Positions 27,694-36,157 of a stretch of 64,000 bases of DNA are shown piece by piece. The number at the start of each line of letters is the position of its first letter. Position 1 is the first letter of the stretch. The notes beneath the pieces were generated by a model that had not been told where the DNA came from, made no database searches, and saw nothing but the letters and a program-made list of their open reading frames with translations. Origin of the DNA: Polynucleobacter yangtzensis (GTDB taxonomy: Bacteria > Pseudomonadota > Gammaproteobacteria > Burkholderiales > Burkholderiaceae); contig NZ_LOJI01000040.1 of NCBI RefSeq assembly GCF_001595965.1, positions 186,278-250,277 on the forward strand. Direction: 5' to 3'. A program made the translations under genes and the position numbers.

Positions 27694-30390
27694 TGCCGTG
27701 TCGTCAGTAGAGTCGGTTGCTGGATCCGCAGTGACATCACCTTCTTCTGCATCATCAGCGTCATCATCGGTGTCGCTTTCAGCAATGCGTTGCAAGCCAG
27801 ACAAACGAGTACCTTCATCCACGTTAATCAAAGTCACGCCTTGAGTAGCGCGACCCATCTCGCGGATTTCGGAAACACGTGTACGCACCAAGACACCTCC
27901 AGTAGTGATCAACATGATTTGATCTTCTGGGGAAACCAGTGCGGCTGCTACAACTTTGCCGTTACGCTCTGAAGTCTGAATGGCAATCATGCCTTTTGTG
28001 CCGCGACCATGACGGGTGTATTCAGCGATTGGTGTACGTTTGCCATAACCATTCTCTGTAGCAGTCAATACGCTGCTTGGAATCGCAATGCCGTTTGCAT
28101 CAACCACGGCCGCTTCAACACCTTCTGCAGCCTCCGCTGGTGCAACTAACATCGCTATCACTTGATGACCTTCGCCTAGGTTCATACCACGCACTCCGCG
28201 TGCAGTACGGCCCATTGGACGAACATCGTTCTCATCAAAGCGCACTGCTTTACCAGCGTCAGAGAACAACATCACGTCGTGTTGACCATCTGTAATGGCA
28301 GCGCCAACCAAGAAGTCGTTCTCATTCAAGTCAACTGCAATAATGCCGGCCTTACGTGGGTTAGAGAAGTCAGACAAACGCGTCTTCTTCACTGTACCCA
28401 AGCTAGTAGCCATGAATACATACTGATCGTCTTGGTAGCCCTTAATCGGCAAAATCACCGTAATCTTCTCGCCTTCAATCAGCGGGAACATATTGACGAT
28501 AGGTTTGCCGCGGGAAGTACGACTTCCCTGTGGAACTTCCCAGACCTTGAGCCAATACATGCGACCACGATCAGAGAAGCACAAGATCGTATCGTGCGTA
28601 TTCGCAACGAAGAGTGTTTCAATCCAATCTTCGTTCTTAGTAGCAGCAGCTTGCTTACCGCGTCCACCACGTTTTTGCGCACGGTATTCACTCAGAGGCT
28701 GACTCTTCATATAACCAGTATTTGAAAGTGTCACCACCAAATCTTGCGGCGTAATCAAATCTTCAGTGAAGAGTTCGGTTGCATTCATTTCAATAAATGA
28801 ACGACGACCAGTATCACCACCAGCAATACCAAACTCAGATTGAACTTCTTTTAATTCAGTTTCAATCACTTGAGTTACACGCTCTGGCTTTGCCAACAAA
28901 TCGAGTAAGTCAGAAATCTCTGCCATCACTTCTTTGTATTCGTTAACAATCTTGTCTTGCTCAAGACCAGTCAAACGTTGCAAACGCATCTGCAAAATTT
29001 CTTGCGCTTGACTATCAGAGAGACGATACAAGCCAGTAGTTTGCATGCCGTACTCAGGCAACAATCCTTCTGGGCGATAAGCGTTACGGCCGCCTGGCGT
29101 ATCAGTCTCAGCACGTGCCAGCATCTCACGCACCATCGATGAATCCCATGCCTTACCCATCAACTCTTGTTTAGCAATCACCGGGTTCGCAGCAGCTTTG
29201 ATGATCGCGATGAACTCATCGATGTTTGCTAATGCAACTGCCAAACCTTCTAAGACGTGACCACGATCGCGCGCTTTACGTAATTCAAAAATCGTACGAC
29301 GTGTAACTACTTCACGACGATGCTGCAAGAAGTACTCCAGCATTTGCTTCAAGTTCAACAAGCGTGGTTGGTTATCCACCAATGCCACCATGTTCATACC
29401 GAAGTTATCTTGTAGCTGTGTGCTCTTATACAAATTATTGAGAACAACTTCAGGCACTTCGCCGCGCTTTAACTCAATCACAACGCGCATACCGGATTTA
29501 TCTGATTCATCACGCAAATCAGAAATGCCTTCAACTTTTTTCTCGTTCACTAACTCAGCAATGCGCTCGAGCAAGTTCTTTTTATTTACTTGATACGGCA
29601 ACTCGTCAACGATGATGGCTTGACGCGCGCCCTTATCCAAATCTTCAAAGTGAGTCTTTGCTCGCATAACCACACGGCCACGGCCAGTGCGGTAGCCCTC
29701 ACGGACGCCCTGAACGCCATAAATAATGCCGGCAGTAGGGAAATCGGGGGCTGGAATGATCTCAATGAGCTCATCAATCGTGCATTCTGGGTTGTGAAGC
29801 ACGTGCAGACAGGCTGTAACCACCTCATCCAGGTTATGGGGAGGGATATTGGTCGCCATACCCACTGCAATACCAGAACTGCCATTTATGAGCAAATTAG
29901 GCACTTTGGCAGGCAGAATCAGGGGTTCCTTCTCGCTACCGTCGTAATTTGGCCCAAAATCGACCGTTTCCTTGTCCAAATCGGCCAAAAGCTCATGAGC
30001 GATCTTGCGGAGGCGGATCTCGGTATACCGCATCGCAGCAGCGTTATCGCCGTCCACGGAGCCGAAGTTACCCTGCCCGTCAACCAGCATATAGCGCAGA
30101 GAGAAATCCTGGGCCATTCGAACGATCGTGTCATACACCGCAGAATCACCGTGCGGGTGGTATTTACCGATTACATCGCCAACTATACGGGCAGATTTTT
30201 TGTAAGCTCGGTTCCAATCGTTGTTTAATTCATACATCGCGAATAAGACCCGGCGGTGAACCGGTTTGAGGCCATCACGCACGTCTGGCAGGGCTCTGCC
30301 GACGATGACACTCATTGCGTAGTCCAAATAGGACCGCCGCATTTCGTCTTCGAGGGATATTGGTAGTGTTTCTTTAGCGGCTTGTTCCAT
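27682..30390 (-). CDS. gyrA: DNA gyrase subunit A
   Basis: The 902-residue subunit carries the catalytic Tyr122 in [11 protein letters not shown]. The quinolone-resistance region reads [13 protein letters not shown] with Ser83 and Asp87, the wild-type susceptible residues at E. coli numbering. The C-terminal β-pinwheel includes the GyrA box QKRGGRGK. A strongly acidic Asp/Glu/Thr tail of ~35 residues ends the protein. The gene heads the supraoperon with serC, and its stop lies in a perfect palindrome. It is divergent from the ompA-like gene. Confidence 0.98.
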   Translation of the reverse strand: MEQAAKETLPISLEDEMRRSYLDYAMSVIVGRALPDVRDGLKPVHRRVLFAMYELNNDWNRAYKKSARIVGDVIGKYHPHGDSAVYDTIVRMAQDFSLRYMLVDGQGNFGSVDGDNAAAMRYTEIRLRKIAHELLADLDKETVDFGPNYDGSEKEPLILPAKVPNLLINGSSGIAVGMATNIPPHNLDEVVTACLHVLHNPECTIDELIEIIPAPDFPTAGIIYGVQGVREGYRTGRGRVVMRAKTHFEDLDKGARQAIIVDELPYQVNKKNLLERIAELVNEKKVEGISDLRDESDKSGMRVVIELKRGEVPEVVLNNLYKSTQLQDNFGMNMVALVDNQPRLLNLKQMLEYFLQHRREVVTRRTIFELRKARDRGHVLEGLAVALANIDEFIAIIKAAANPVIAKQELMGKAWDSSMVREMLARAETDTPGGRNAYRPEGLLPEYGMQTTGLYRLSDSQAQEILQMRLQRLTGLEQDKIVNEYKEVMAEISDLLDLLAKPERVTQVIETELKEVQSEFGIAGGDTGRRSFIEMNATELFTEDLITPQDLVVTLSNTGYMKSQPLSEYRAQKRGGRGKQAAATKNEDWIETLFVANTHDTILCFSDRGRMYWLKVWEVPQGSRTSRGKPIVNMFPLIEGEKITVILPIKGYQDDQYVFMATSLGTVKKTRLSDFSNPRKAGIIAVDLNENDFLVGAAITDGQHDVMLFSDAGKAVRFDENDVRPMGRTARGVRGMNLGEGHQVIAMLVAPAEAAEGVEAAVVDANGIAIPSSVLTATENGYGKRTPIAEYTRHGRGTKGMIAIQTSERNGKVVAAALVSPEDQIMLITTGGVLVRTRVSEIREMGRATQGVTLINVDEGTRLSGLQRIAESDTDDDADDAEEGDVTADPATDSTDDTAGDA

Positions 30391-30407
30391 CTGGAAATAA
30401 TATCATT

Positions 30408-30436
30408 TTGATGACAGGTAGGCCCTATGCTAAGAT
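30408..30436 (+). promoter_or_regulatory. σ70-type promoter of the OmpA-like gene
   Basis: TTGATG (-35) and TAAGAT (-10) are separated by 17 bases, with an extended -10 TGC just before TAAGAT. Transcription from about 30443 would give a leader of about 107 bases before the ATG at 30550. Predicted from sequence only. Confidence 0.5.
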
Positions 30437-30549
30437 TCTGTCAGTTTGTACGAAATTGAGATGTGTCGCTTTGCAGTTTTTGCATCAAGGTAGGGCGAAT
30501 TACATTTAAGTTTGACTTTAATTAAAAAAGAGATTTTTGAGGACTAAAA

Positions 30550-31119
30550 ATGAACAAAACCCTAAAAGTGTTGCTGGCTTCTGTTATCACTGTTTCTGCT
30601 ACTGCAGCAATTGCATCTGATAACTGGGAAAACAGCTCTGGCTTGAATTGGAAAAACGGCGATGGCACATTGTGCTGGCGCGATAACAACTGGACACCTG
30701 CTACTGCAGCTAAAGGTTGCGATGGTGCATTGGCTCCTAAAGCAGCTGCCTCTGGCGTTAGCCAAAGCAAGATCACTTTGCAAGCTGACACACTTTATGA
30801 CTTTGACAAAGCTACATTGAAGCCAGAAGGCAAAGCTACTTTGGACAAGATCGCTAAAGATTTGAGCAAGATCAAGTTGGAAGTAATTATTGCTGTTGGT
30901 AATACTGATAGCGTTGGTACAGATGCATACAACATGGCCCTCGGTCAGCGTCGTGCGCAATCCGTTAAAGCATACTTGGTAAGCAAGGGTGTTGACGGTA
31001 GCCGTATCTACACAGAATCTAAAGGCAAGAGCAATCCAGTTGCATCAAATGCAACTGCTGAAGGCCGCGCTAAGAACCGCCGTACTGACATCGAAGTTGT
31101 TGGTACAGCAGCTAAGTAA
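30550..31119 (+). CDS. OmpA-family peptidoglycan-associated protein
   Basis: The 189-residue protein has a Sec signal peptide (MNKTLKVLLASVITVSATAA, cleavage near AIA/S). A short Trp-rich N-terminal segment with two Cys residues (CWRDN and KGC) follows, possibly forming a disulfide. The OmpA C-terminal domain covers ~75-189: TLYDFDKATLKPEGKATLDKI, then NMALGQRRAQSVKAYLVSKG, then GRAKNRRTDIEV. It binds peptidoglycan and anchors the outer membrane. There is no β-barrel, so it is not a full porin. GAGGA lies six bases before the ATG. A strong terminator follows. Confidence 0.9.
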   Translation: MNKTLKVLLASVITVSATAAIASDNWENSSGLNWKNGDGTLCWRDNNWTPATAAKGCDGALAPKAAASGVSQSKITLQADTLYDFDKATLKPEGKATLDKIAKDLSKIKLEVIIAVGNTDSVGTDAYNMALGQRRAQSVKAYLVSKGVDGSRIYTESKGKSNPVASNATAEGRAKNRRTDIEVVGTAAK

Positions 31120-31133
31120 TTCACTTTACTTGT

Positions 31134-31162
31134 AAAAAAGCCCGCTTCTAGCGGGCTTTTTT
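31134..31162. terminator. Rho-independent terminator after the OmpA-like gene
   Basis: AAAAAAGCCCGC pairs with GCGGGCTTTTTT around a TTCTA loop. It separates the ompA-like gene from ubiG. Confidence 0.93.
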
Positions 31163-31215
31163 ATTTCCGCTATATTCATAGACTTCTTCAATAGCTTCAC
31201 AGATAGCCAATCATT

Positions 31216-31905
31216 ATGAACGTCGACCAGTCAGAAATCGCCAAATTTAGCGCCCTAGCCCATCGCTGGTGGGATCCTAATAGCGAATTCAAGCCCCTGC
31301 ATGCTATCAACCCTCTCCGTCTAGGATGGATTAAATCCTTTGTTGATCTGGAAGGTAAGAAGGTCGTTGATATTGGTTGCGGTGGCGGCATATTGGCAGA
31401 GTCGATTTCACAATCAGGTGCAGATACAACTGGTATTGATTTATCTGAAAAGGCTCTCAAAGTAGCTGAGTTACATGCACTTGAAGTGGGTGCAAACCTC
31501 ACATATCGCTCTATCTCTGCAGAAGCACTTGCAGAAGAGCAACCGGAACAATATGACGTTGTGACCTGCATGGAAATGCTTGAGCACGTACCTGATCCAG
31601 CATCTGTAGTCCGTGCTTGCGCCAAACTCTGCAAACCTGGGGGCACATTATTTTTTAGCACCCTCAATCGCAGCCCTAAGTCCTACTTATTTGCGATTAT
31701 TGGCGCCGAATATATTCTTAAACTGCTTCCTAAAGGCACTCACGAATACGCCAAATTCATCAAGCCTTCTGAGTTAGTTGCGTTTACACGTCATGCAGGT
31801 CTGGAGATGGCTGGCATCAAAGGATTGAGCTACAACCCACTAACTCAGGTGTATAGCCTAGGTGATGATGTGGATGTGAACTACATGATCGCCGTCAGAA
31901 AGTAA
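31216..31905 (+). CDS. ubiG: Ubiquinone biosynthesis O-methyltransferase
   Basis: The 229-residue class I SAM methyltransferase performs both O-methylations of ubiquinone. It opens with [26 protein letters not shown], which is specific to UbiG. The SAM-binding [15 protein letters not shown] is motif [14 protein letters not shown] and [20 protein letters not shown] follow. gph follows eight bases downstream, as in many beta- and gammaproteobacteria. Confidence 0.96.
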   Translation: MNVDQSEIAKFSALAHRWWDPNSEFKPLHAINPLRLGWIKSFVDLEGKKVVDIGCGGGILAESISQSGADTTGIDLSEKALKVAELHALEVGANLTYRSISAEALAEEQPEQYDVVTCMEMLEHVPDPASVVRACAKLCKPGGTLFFSTLNRSPKSYLFAIIGAEYILKLLPKGTHEYAKFIKPSELVAFTRHAGLEMAGIKGLSYNPLTQVYSLGDDVDVNYMIAVRK

Positions 31906-31913
31906 TTCGATAG

Positions 31914-32594
31914 ATGAGCAAGCTTTTCAGCCCCTATGAAGGCATCTTTTTTGATCTAGATGGCACGCTAGCGGATACCGCACCAGATTTGGTTGCAGCA
32001 ACCAACAAATTGTTAGTTGCCCGTAACCTCACTCCTAAACCATATGAGTTTCTGCGCCCTTATGCCTCAGCTGGAGCTCGCGGCTTACTTGAGGGCGCCT
32101 TTGGGATCAGCCCAGATCATGAGGATTTTGTTGCACTTCGTGATGAGTTTTTCAGTAATTATGAAAAAGCACTCCTAGTAGATAGCAAACTATTTGATGG
32201 AATTGACCATTTATTGGATCAAATGGATGCTGCGAGCCTGCCCTGGGGAATAATCACCAACAAAAGTGAGCGCTTTACCAATCCGCTAACCGATCTCATG
32301 GGTCTACGTCAGCGAGCTGTTTCCACTGTTTCTGGCGACACAACACCATTCTCAAAGCCGCATCCAGAGCCGATTCTCCACGCAGCCAGAACTAGCAATA
32401 TCGATCCAAGCAAATCAATTTATGTTGGGGACGATATTAGAGACGTTTTGGCAGGTAAAGCCGCGGGGATGAAGACTGTGGCTGCCGCTTATGGCTACTG
32501 TGGCTGTAAAGAGCCTCCAGAGGCTTGGGGGGCTGATTACATCGCTAACAATCCCCTGGATTTGTTGCAAATCATCTTTCCCAACAAGGAATAA
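31914..32594 (+). CDS. gph: Phosphoglycolate phosphatase (HAD family)
   Basis: The 226-residue HAD hydrolase has motif I FFDLDGTLADTAPDL (nucleophile Asp), motif II ITNKS, a Lys in SKPHPEP, and motif IV YVGDDIRDVLAGKAAG. The cap domain is between motifs I and II. It removes phosphate from 2-phosphoglycolate; related HADs can hydrolyse N-acetylmuramate phosphates, so specificity is not certain. It follows ubiG by 8 bases and precedes ssrA. Confidence 0.88.
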   Translation: MSKLFSPYEGIFFDLDGTLADTAPDLVAATNKLLVARNLTPKPYEFLRPYASAGARGLLEGAFGISPDHEDFVALRDEFFSNYEKALLVDSKLFDGIDHLLDQMDAASLPWGIITNKSERFTNPLTDLMGLRQRAVSTVSGDTTPFSKPHPEPILHAARTSNIDPSKSIYVGDDIRDVLAGKAAGMKTVAAAYGYCGCKEPPEAWGADYIANNPLDLLQIIFPNKE

Positions 32595-32607
32595 AGATAT
32601 TCAACAA

Positions 32608-32628
32608 TTTAAAGCTATCAGCTTTAAA
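32608..32628 (+). repeat. AT-rich inverted repeat between gph and ssrA
   Basis: TTTAAAGCT and AGCTTTAAA form a perfect 9-bp stem with a 3-base loop, 14 bases after the gph stop. It is a weak terminator candidate or part of the ssrA promoter region; no long U-run follows. Confidence 0.5.
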
Positions 32629-32654
32629 ATAAGAAGTTCCAATGCATGCAATCT

Positions 32655-33013
32655 GGGACCGACATGGTTTCGACGTGGATTACAAAGCATCAAGGGCATA
32701 CCGAGGACCCGTTATCTCGTAAATCAATGGGAATGTAATAACTGCTAACGACGAACGTTACGCACTAGCCGCTTAATTGCGGTTGCCCCTGAACTGATTC
32801 TCTCTTGGGTCAGGTAGCGCAAGCTACATCAGGGTCATATACAAGAGATAAGACTATTTTGTGTCACGAAGAATAGTACGAAAACTTAGTGAATCGTCAG
32901 TGAGGAACGTGTCAGTCCGTGCCTAACTGATTAAATTAAATGATATGACTAAGTATGTAGAACTTGTTGTGGAGGATTTGCGGACGCGGGTTCGATTCCC
33001 GCCGGTTCCACCA
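32655..33013 (+). ncRNA. ssrA: Transfer-messenger RNA (tmRNA)
   Basis: The 5' end GGGACCGACATGGTTTCGAC pairs with 3' GGTTCC before the encoded CCA, forming the acceptor stem. The T-arm GCGGGTTCGATTCCCGC precedes the CCA end. The tag reading frame runs 32744-32776: after the resume Ala, ANDERYALAA followed by TAA, a betaproteobacterial-type degradation tag. tmRNA rescues stalled ribosomes with SmpB. Length is about 359 nt. A strong terminator follows at 33034. No integrase or attachment duplication was seen at its 3' end. Confidence 0.97.
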
Positions 33014-33033
33014 ATTTGAAGTCTGTAACGAAC

Positions 33034-33060
33034 AAACGCCACCTACCGAGGTGGCGTTTT
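33034..33060. terminator. Rho-independent terminator after ssrA
   Basis: AAACGCCACCT and AGGTGGCGTTT form a perfect 11-bp stem with an ACCG loop, followed by T GTTTT. It can serve ssrA on the plus strand and the TonB receptor gene on the minus strand. Confidence 0.92.
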
Positions 33061-33090
33061 GTTTTCCTCAAAACGAGTTAATAAGATGCA

Positions 33091-35169
33091 TTAATTAAAC
33101 TGATAACTCATGCCAGCCTGAAAGTTAAGTGGTGCTCCAGCAAAAATGCCATCAGGACTGCGACTAGAAATATAGCGCTTATCAAATACGTTATTGATTA
33201 CTCCAAATACTTTCCAGTCTTTATTAATGGCGTAGTTAGCACTCCAATTGACTGTCGTAAAGGCAGGCACCTCTCCTAAAGTTCCGATGGCATTTGGAGC
33301 AACAGTATTTGCTGAGTCAGCATATTGCTTGGAAACATAATTCAGGCTAACCAAAGTATTGAAACCATTCTTTTCATAACTCACACCAAGATTAGATGTG
33401 AGCTTAGGGGTATAAGGAATGCGATTGCCATCACGCCCTAAAGAATTCGTCCCAACAAACTTTGCAACCGGTATGTAGGTAGCGTTGGCATTAATAGCCC
33501 AACCATGGCCCACCTCATAACCTAGGGATGCCTCAGCCCCCTGATGCAAACTCTTACCCCCGTTAGCTTTGGAAATTCCCGCAGCCAAACTTTGGTTCAC
33601 AATTTGATTGCTAAAGTTCATACTAAAGACAGCGGAGTCATAAGAAAACGCGCCAGAGCGTCCACGCAAACCTAATTCCATATTAGTGGAGCGCTCTGGT
33701 GCCAATTGCTGATCGACCCCCTTATCGTCAATCGCCGTAGCCAATTGAGCTGGTGCAAATCCTTTGTAAATACTGCCATAGGCTTGCGCCTGCGGTATGA
33801 GTTGCCATGTCGCCCCAATTTGCGGAATAATTTCCACATTCTTGGCGCTACCCGATTTACCAGTGATCACATTTGAGCGAGTTTGGTTATAGCTTTCAAC
33901 TCGCACCCCTGGAATTAAAGCGAAGTTTTCGGTTAACAGGAACCTATTCTGTCCATATAGGGCAATCGAGTTGGCCTTATTTTCCTCATGTAGCGAAACT
34001 CGCCCGGAATACGCTAATGTTTTTGAGCTCACCAACTGATTGATTTGGGATTCAGTGTGCAAACGCACACCAAACTCTGCCTCGTTGGCAATACCCAAAG
34101 CCTTATATGCATGATTAATTCGAGAATCTAAACCCAACATTTGGAACTCTCGATTACGACCAACTAAACAGTCAGCACCCACATTACAAGCCTTAAAAAT
34201 CGTGGCATCTTGAGTGCGTTTCACAATACTTTGTCGCCAATAGTCTCGAGATAACTTGCTCCAATACAGCAAAGTATTGATTTTGGTATCTGAATCAATT
34301 TCCAAAGAGTGATTGATATCTACGGCATTTCTTTGGGTAATAAAACGATCGTTTGGCGCTGGGTTATCTTTAGTGCGATTGATGTACTGGGTGGGGCGCA
34401 GACCCACATAGGATGTATTGATATTGTTATCGTAATGGGTGTACTTGACGCTTAGCCACTGATTCTGTGCAATCTCAATGCCGCCCTTCATTAAGATGTC
34501 GTACATCTTAAAACCATTTCCTTGATACCCGCTGGACTCCGACTGAATCAAGTTAATTCCGCCAATTGCACCATTAGTGGATGACTTACCTCCGGCCTCT
34601 ATCTCCGCCAAGCGATATCCATAGTTACCAACCTTACCGGTTAACTTAAAACCTTGTGATGGTGTTTTAGTAAGGTAGTTAATGACCCCACCAATATTTG
34701 AGGGGCCATACTGAAGACCTGATGCGCCCTTTAATACCTCAATCCCACCAATGCGCTCAACTGGCGGGCTGTAATAGGAAGCATTGGAAATAAATAGACT
34801 AGGCTGAATTGGAGCGCCATCCTCTAGCAGCAGCACTTTAGAGCTACGACTGGGATTCAAGCCTCGAATACCAATATTAGGAATGGCGCCAAATCCACCC
34901 TCATCCCCTCGAATATTGACGCCAGGAACCGTTCTTAAAACATCCTGTAATGATTGAGGCTGCAACTCCTCCATCCTCTTTTGATCAATCACATCGACTG
35001 TCCCAGGAATTTTGCTAGAGGCATTTTGCTCACGACCAACAATATCAATTCTGGGTAATTCAATATCTTGAGCTTTTACCCAACTTGAAAAAGCACTCCC
35101 ACATAACAATGCAATTGATGACAACCAGGCGAGCCTATTTTGATAACGCAAAACATCTTGATGCTTCAT
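33091..35169 (-). CDS. TonB-dependent outer-membrane receptor (FecA-like)
   Basis: The 692-residue protein has a signal peptide ending near VKA/QD and a TonB box-like IELPRIDIVG. The plug domain shows LQDVLRTVPGVNIRGDEGG, IGIRGLNPSRSSKVLLLEDG and ERIGGIEVLKGASGLQYGPS. It ends with a β-barrel strand and terminal aromatic (MSYQFN). Such receptors import ferric siderophores or haem with TonB energy. The ligand is not readable, but linkage to HemP favours iron or haem. GGAG lies seven bases before the ATG. It is the last gene of the tonB-like/hemP operon. Confidence 0.88.
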   Translation of the reverse strand: MKHQDVLRYQNRLAWLSSIALLCGSAFSSWVKAQDIELPRIDIVGREQNASSKIPGTVDVIDQKRMEELQPQSLQDVLRTVPGVNIRGDEGGFGAIPNIGIRGLNPSRSSKVLLLEDGAPIQPSLFISNASYYSPPVERIGGIEVLKGASGLQYGPSNIGGVINYLTKTPSQGFKLTGKVGNYGYRLAEIEAGGKSSTNGAIGGINLIQSESSGYQGNGFKMYDILMKGGIEIAQNQWLSVKYTHYDNNINTSYVGLRPTQYINRTKDNPAPNDRFITQRNAVDINHSLEIDSDTKINTLLYWSKLSRDYWRQSIVKRTQDATIFKACNVGADCLVGRNREFQMLGLDSRINHAYKALGIANEAEFGVRLHTESQINQLVSSKTLAYSGRVSLHEENKANSIALYGQNRFLLTENFALIPGVRVESYNQTRSNVITGKSGSAKNVEIIPQIGATWQLIPQAQAYGSIYKGFAPAQLATAIDDKGVDQQLAPERSTNMELGLRGRSGAFSYDSAVFSMNFSNQIVNQSLAAGISKANGGKSLHQGAEASLGYEVGHGWAINANATYIPVAKFVGTNSLGRDGNRIPYTPKLTSNLGVSYEKNGFNTLVSLNYVSKQYADSANTVAPNAIGTLGEVPAFTTVNWSANYAINKDWKVFGVINNVFDKRYISSRSPDGIFAGAPLNFQAGMSYQFN

Positions 35170-35253
35170 ATACCATCTCCAGTGATAACAACAAAAAATC
35201 GCTGGCTATATGCATATGAAGATGCTCTTGCTGGCTAGTAAGCTATTTCATTT

Positions 35254-35433
35254 TTACTTCGTCAGAATGAGTTTTCCCAATTTAGTAATGCGCAATTGAT
35301 AAGTGTGTCCGTCATGCGTAATAAACATTTGCTTGCCTCGACCAAGCAGGGTCTCACTTGAAATTGTTTTTGGCAAAATCTCGTCTGAGCGAATGCATTT
35401 CAAATCTAGATCTGCGGTTTTGTAATTGGTCAA
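35254..35433 (-). CDS. hemP: Hemin uptake protein HemP family (59 aa)
   Basis: This small gene starts with TTG at 35433, preceded by GGAGG eight bases upstream, and begins 3 bases after the stop of the TonB-like gene. The product reads ...SSETLLGRGKQMFITHDG, then HTYQLRITKLGKLILTK at the C-terminus. The pattern S-LL-G..-.I.H.G..Y.LR.T..GKLILTK is the HemP/HmuP signature. HmuP proteins are small regulators or accessories of haem uptake receptor expression. The receptor gene follows after 84 bp. The short length and TTG start make it easy to miss. Confidence 0.88.
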   Translation of the reverse strand: MTNYKTADLDLKCIRSDEILPKTISSETLLGRGKQMFITHDGHTYQLRITKLGKLILTK

Positions 35434-35436
35434 GCG

Positions 35437-36000
35437 CTACCCCTCCAAACTAAAATGAACGGGGGCCTGAAAACACTGCGAAGAGGAATTGAGAGCTGAA
35501 GAAAGTGGTAGAAATCTCCATTGCGACAAGGTGGCGAGCGCCGACCTATCCAAACTTTGAAATCCCGAGCTCTTGGAAACGCTAGCCTCATCAACAAAAC
35601 CACCCTGGTTAACACACAACTTAATCATCACCAAGCCCTGCTCCCTGAGCTTTCTACTTAACAAGGGATAGTTTGGCTTGGGGTTATGTAGAACTTGCCT
35701 AGCAATTAAGCTCGATGAGTGGCCGCCCCCTCTCTCGCTACTGCTTACAGAAGATCCCTCAGAGGGGCTGGGGTTGAGATTTTCTATGGAGGTAATTGCG
35801 GCTGTTTTAGGTATTGACGCATATTTACGCTGACTAGGTTGATGTGTGCGTAGATTGACTAAATTCACCATCATGGATTCTGAAGTGAATGATCTTTCAC
35901 CCTCATAAGATGAAGGTGCAAAGAATAGGAAAGCCAAAAGATGGATTGTGACTACACCTGAAATAATCAAAGTATTTCTAGGCGGAAAACTACAGAGCAA
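35437..36000 (-). CDS. Short TonB-like energy transducer
   Basis: The 187-residue protein has one N-terminal membrane helix (LIISGVVTIHLLAFLFFAP), a Ser-rich spacer of only ~80 residues with little Pro-Lys repeat, and a C-terminal TonB domain: NPKPNYPLLSRKLREQGLVMIKL, then GFQSLDRSALATLSQWRFLPL. It would couple the inner-membrane ExbBD motor to the receptor encoded downstream. No exbB or exbD lies in this operon. The start is TTG at 36000 with AAGGA six bases upstream. The spacer seems short for crossing the periplasm. Confidence 0.8.
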   Translation of the reverse strand: MLCSFPPRNTLIISGVVTIHLLAFLFFAPSSYEGERSFTSESMMVNLVNLRTHQPSQRKYASIPKTAAITSIENLNPSPSEGSSVSSSERGGGHSSSLIARQVLHNPKPNYPLLSRKLREQGLVMIKLCVNQGGFVDEASVSKSSGFQSLDRSALATLSQWRFLPLSSALNSSSQCFQAPVHFSLEG

Positions 36001-36027
36001 ATGACTTCCTTAAAAGTTAAACAAGCA

Positions 36028-36075
36028 AAGAGTAGGTAGTTGGACTGACAAAACTTTCAGTACCTACGGACTCTT
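36028..36075 (-). promoter_or_regulatory. Long imperfect hairpin at the 5' end of the tonB-like operon leader
   Basis: Three stem segments align across the region: AAGAG with CTCTT, TAGGT with ACCTA, and ACTGA with TCAGT, around an 8-base loop with internal bulges. It lies directly downstream of the predicted transcription start (~36076) and before the TonB-like start at 36000. It could stabilise the mRNA or act as an operator; function unknown. Confidence 0.55.
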
Positions 36076-36082
36076 CACAAAC

Positions 36083-36111
36083 ATTTTAAGGATGATGCAT
36101 TTGATAAACAA
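36083..36111 (-). promoter_or_regulatory. Putative promoter of the tonB-like/hemP/receptor operon
   Basis: Read on the minus strand, TTGTTT (-35) and TAAAAT (-10) are separated by 17 bases. The interval is AT-rich, but I could not find a convincing Fur box there. The predicted start at ~36076 leaves a leader of ~76 bases that folds into the hairpin at 36028-36075. Confidence 0.45.
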
Positions 36112-36157
36112 CCACAATCCCTATGGGGACGGGGTTCGTAGGGCTATTGTTGTGTTA

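Noticed and set aside
29590-30228. 212-residue open frame antisense to the gyrA 5' part
   Set aside because: It lies wholly within the highly conserved gyrA breakage-reunion region and has no recognisable domain or ribosome site; it is a shadow of codon bias.
33014-33090. Genomic island attachment site at the ssrA 3' end
   Set aside because: No direct repeat of the ssrA end, integrase or shift in gene type was seen.
36083-36111. Fur box at the iron-uptake promoter
   Set aside because: The AT-rich sequence resembles GATAAT repeats only weakly; no stretch matched the 19-bp consensus well enough to call.
36120-36144. CCCTA...TAGGG repeat and G-rich tract as a G-quadruplex or terminator
   Set aside because: Only three G tracts are present and no U-run follows on either strand.
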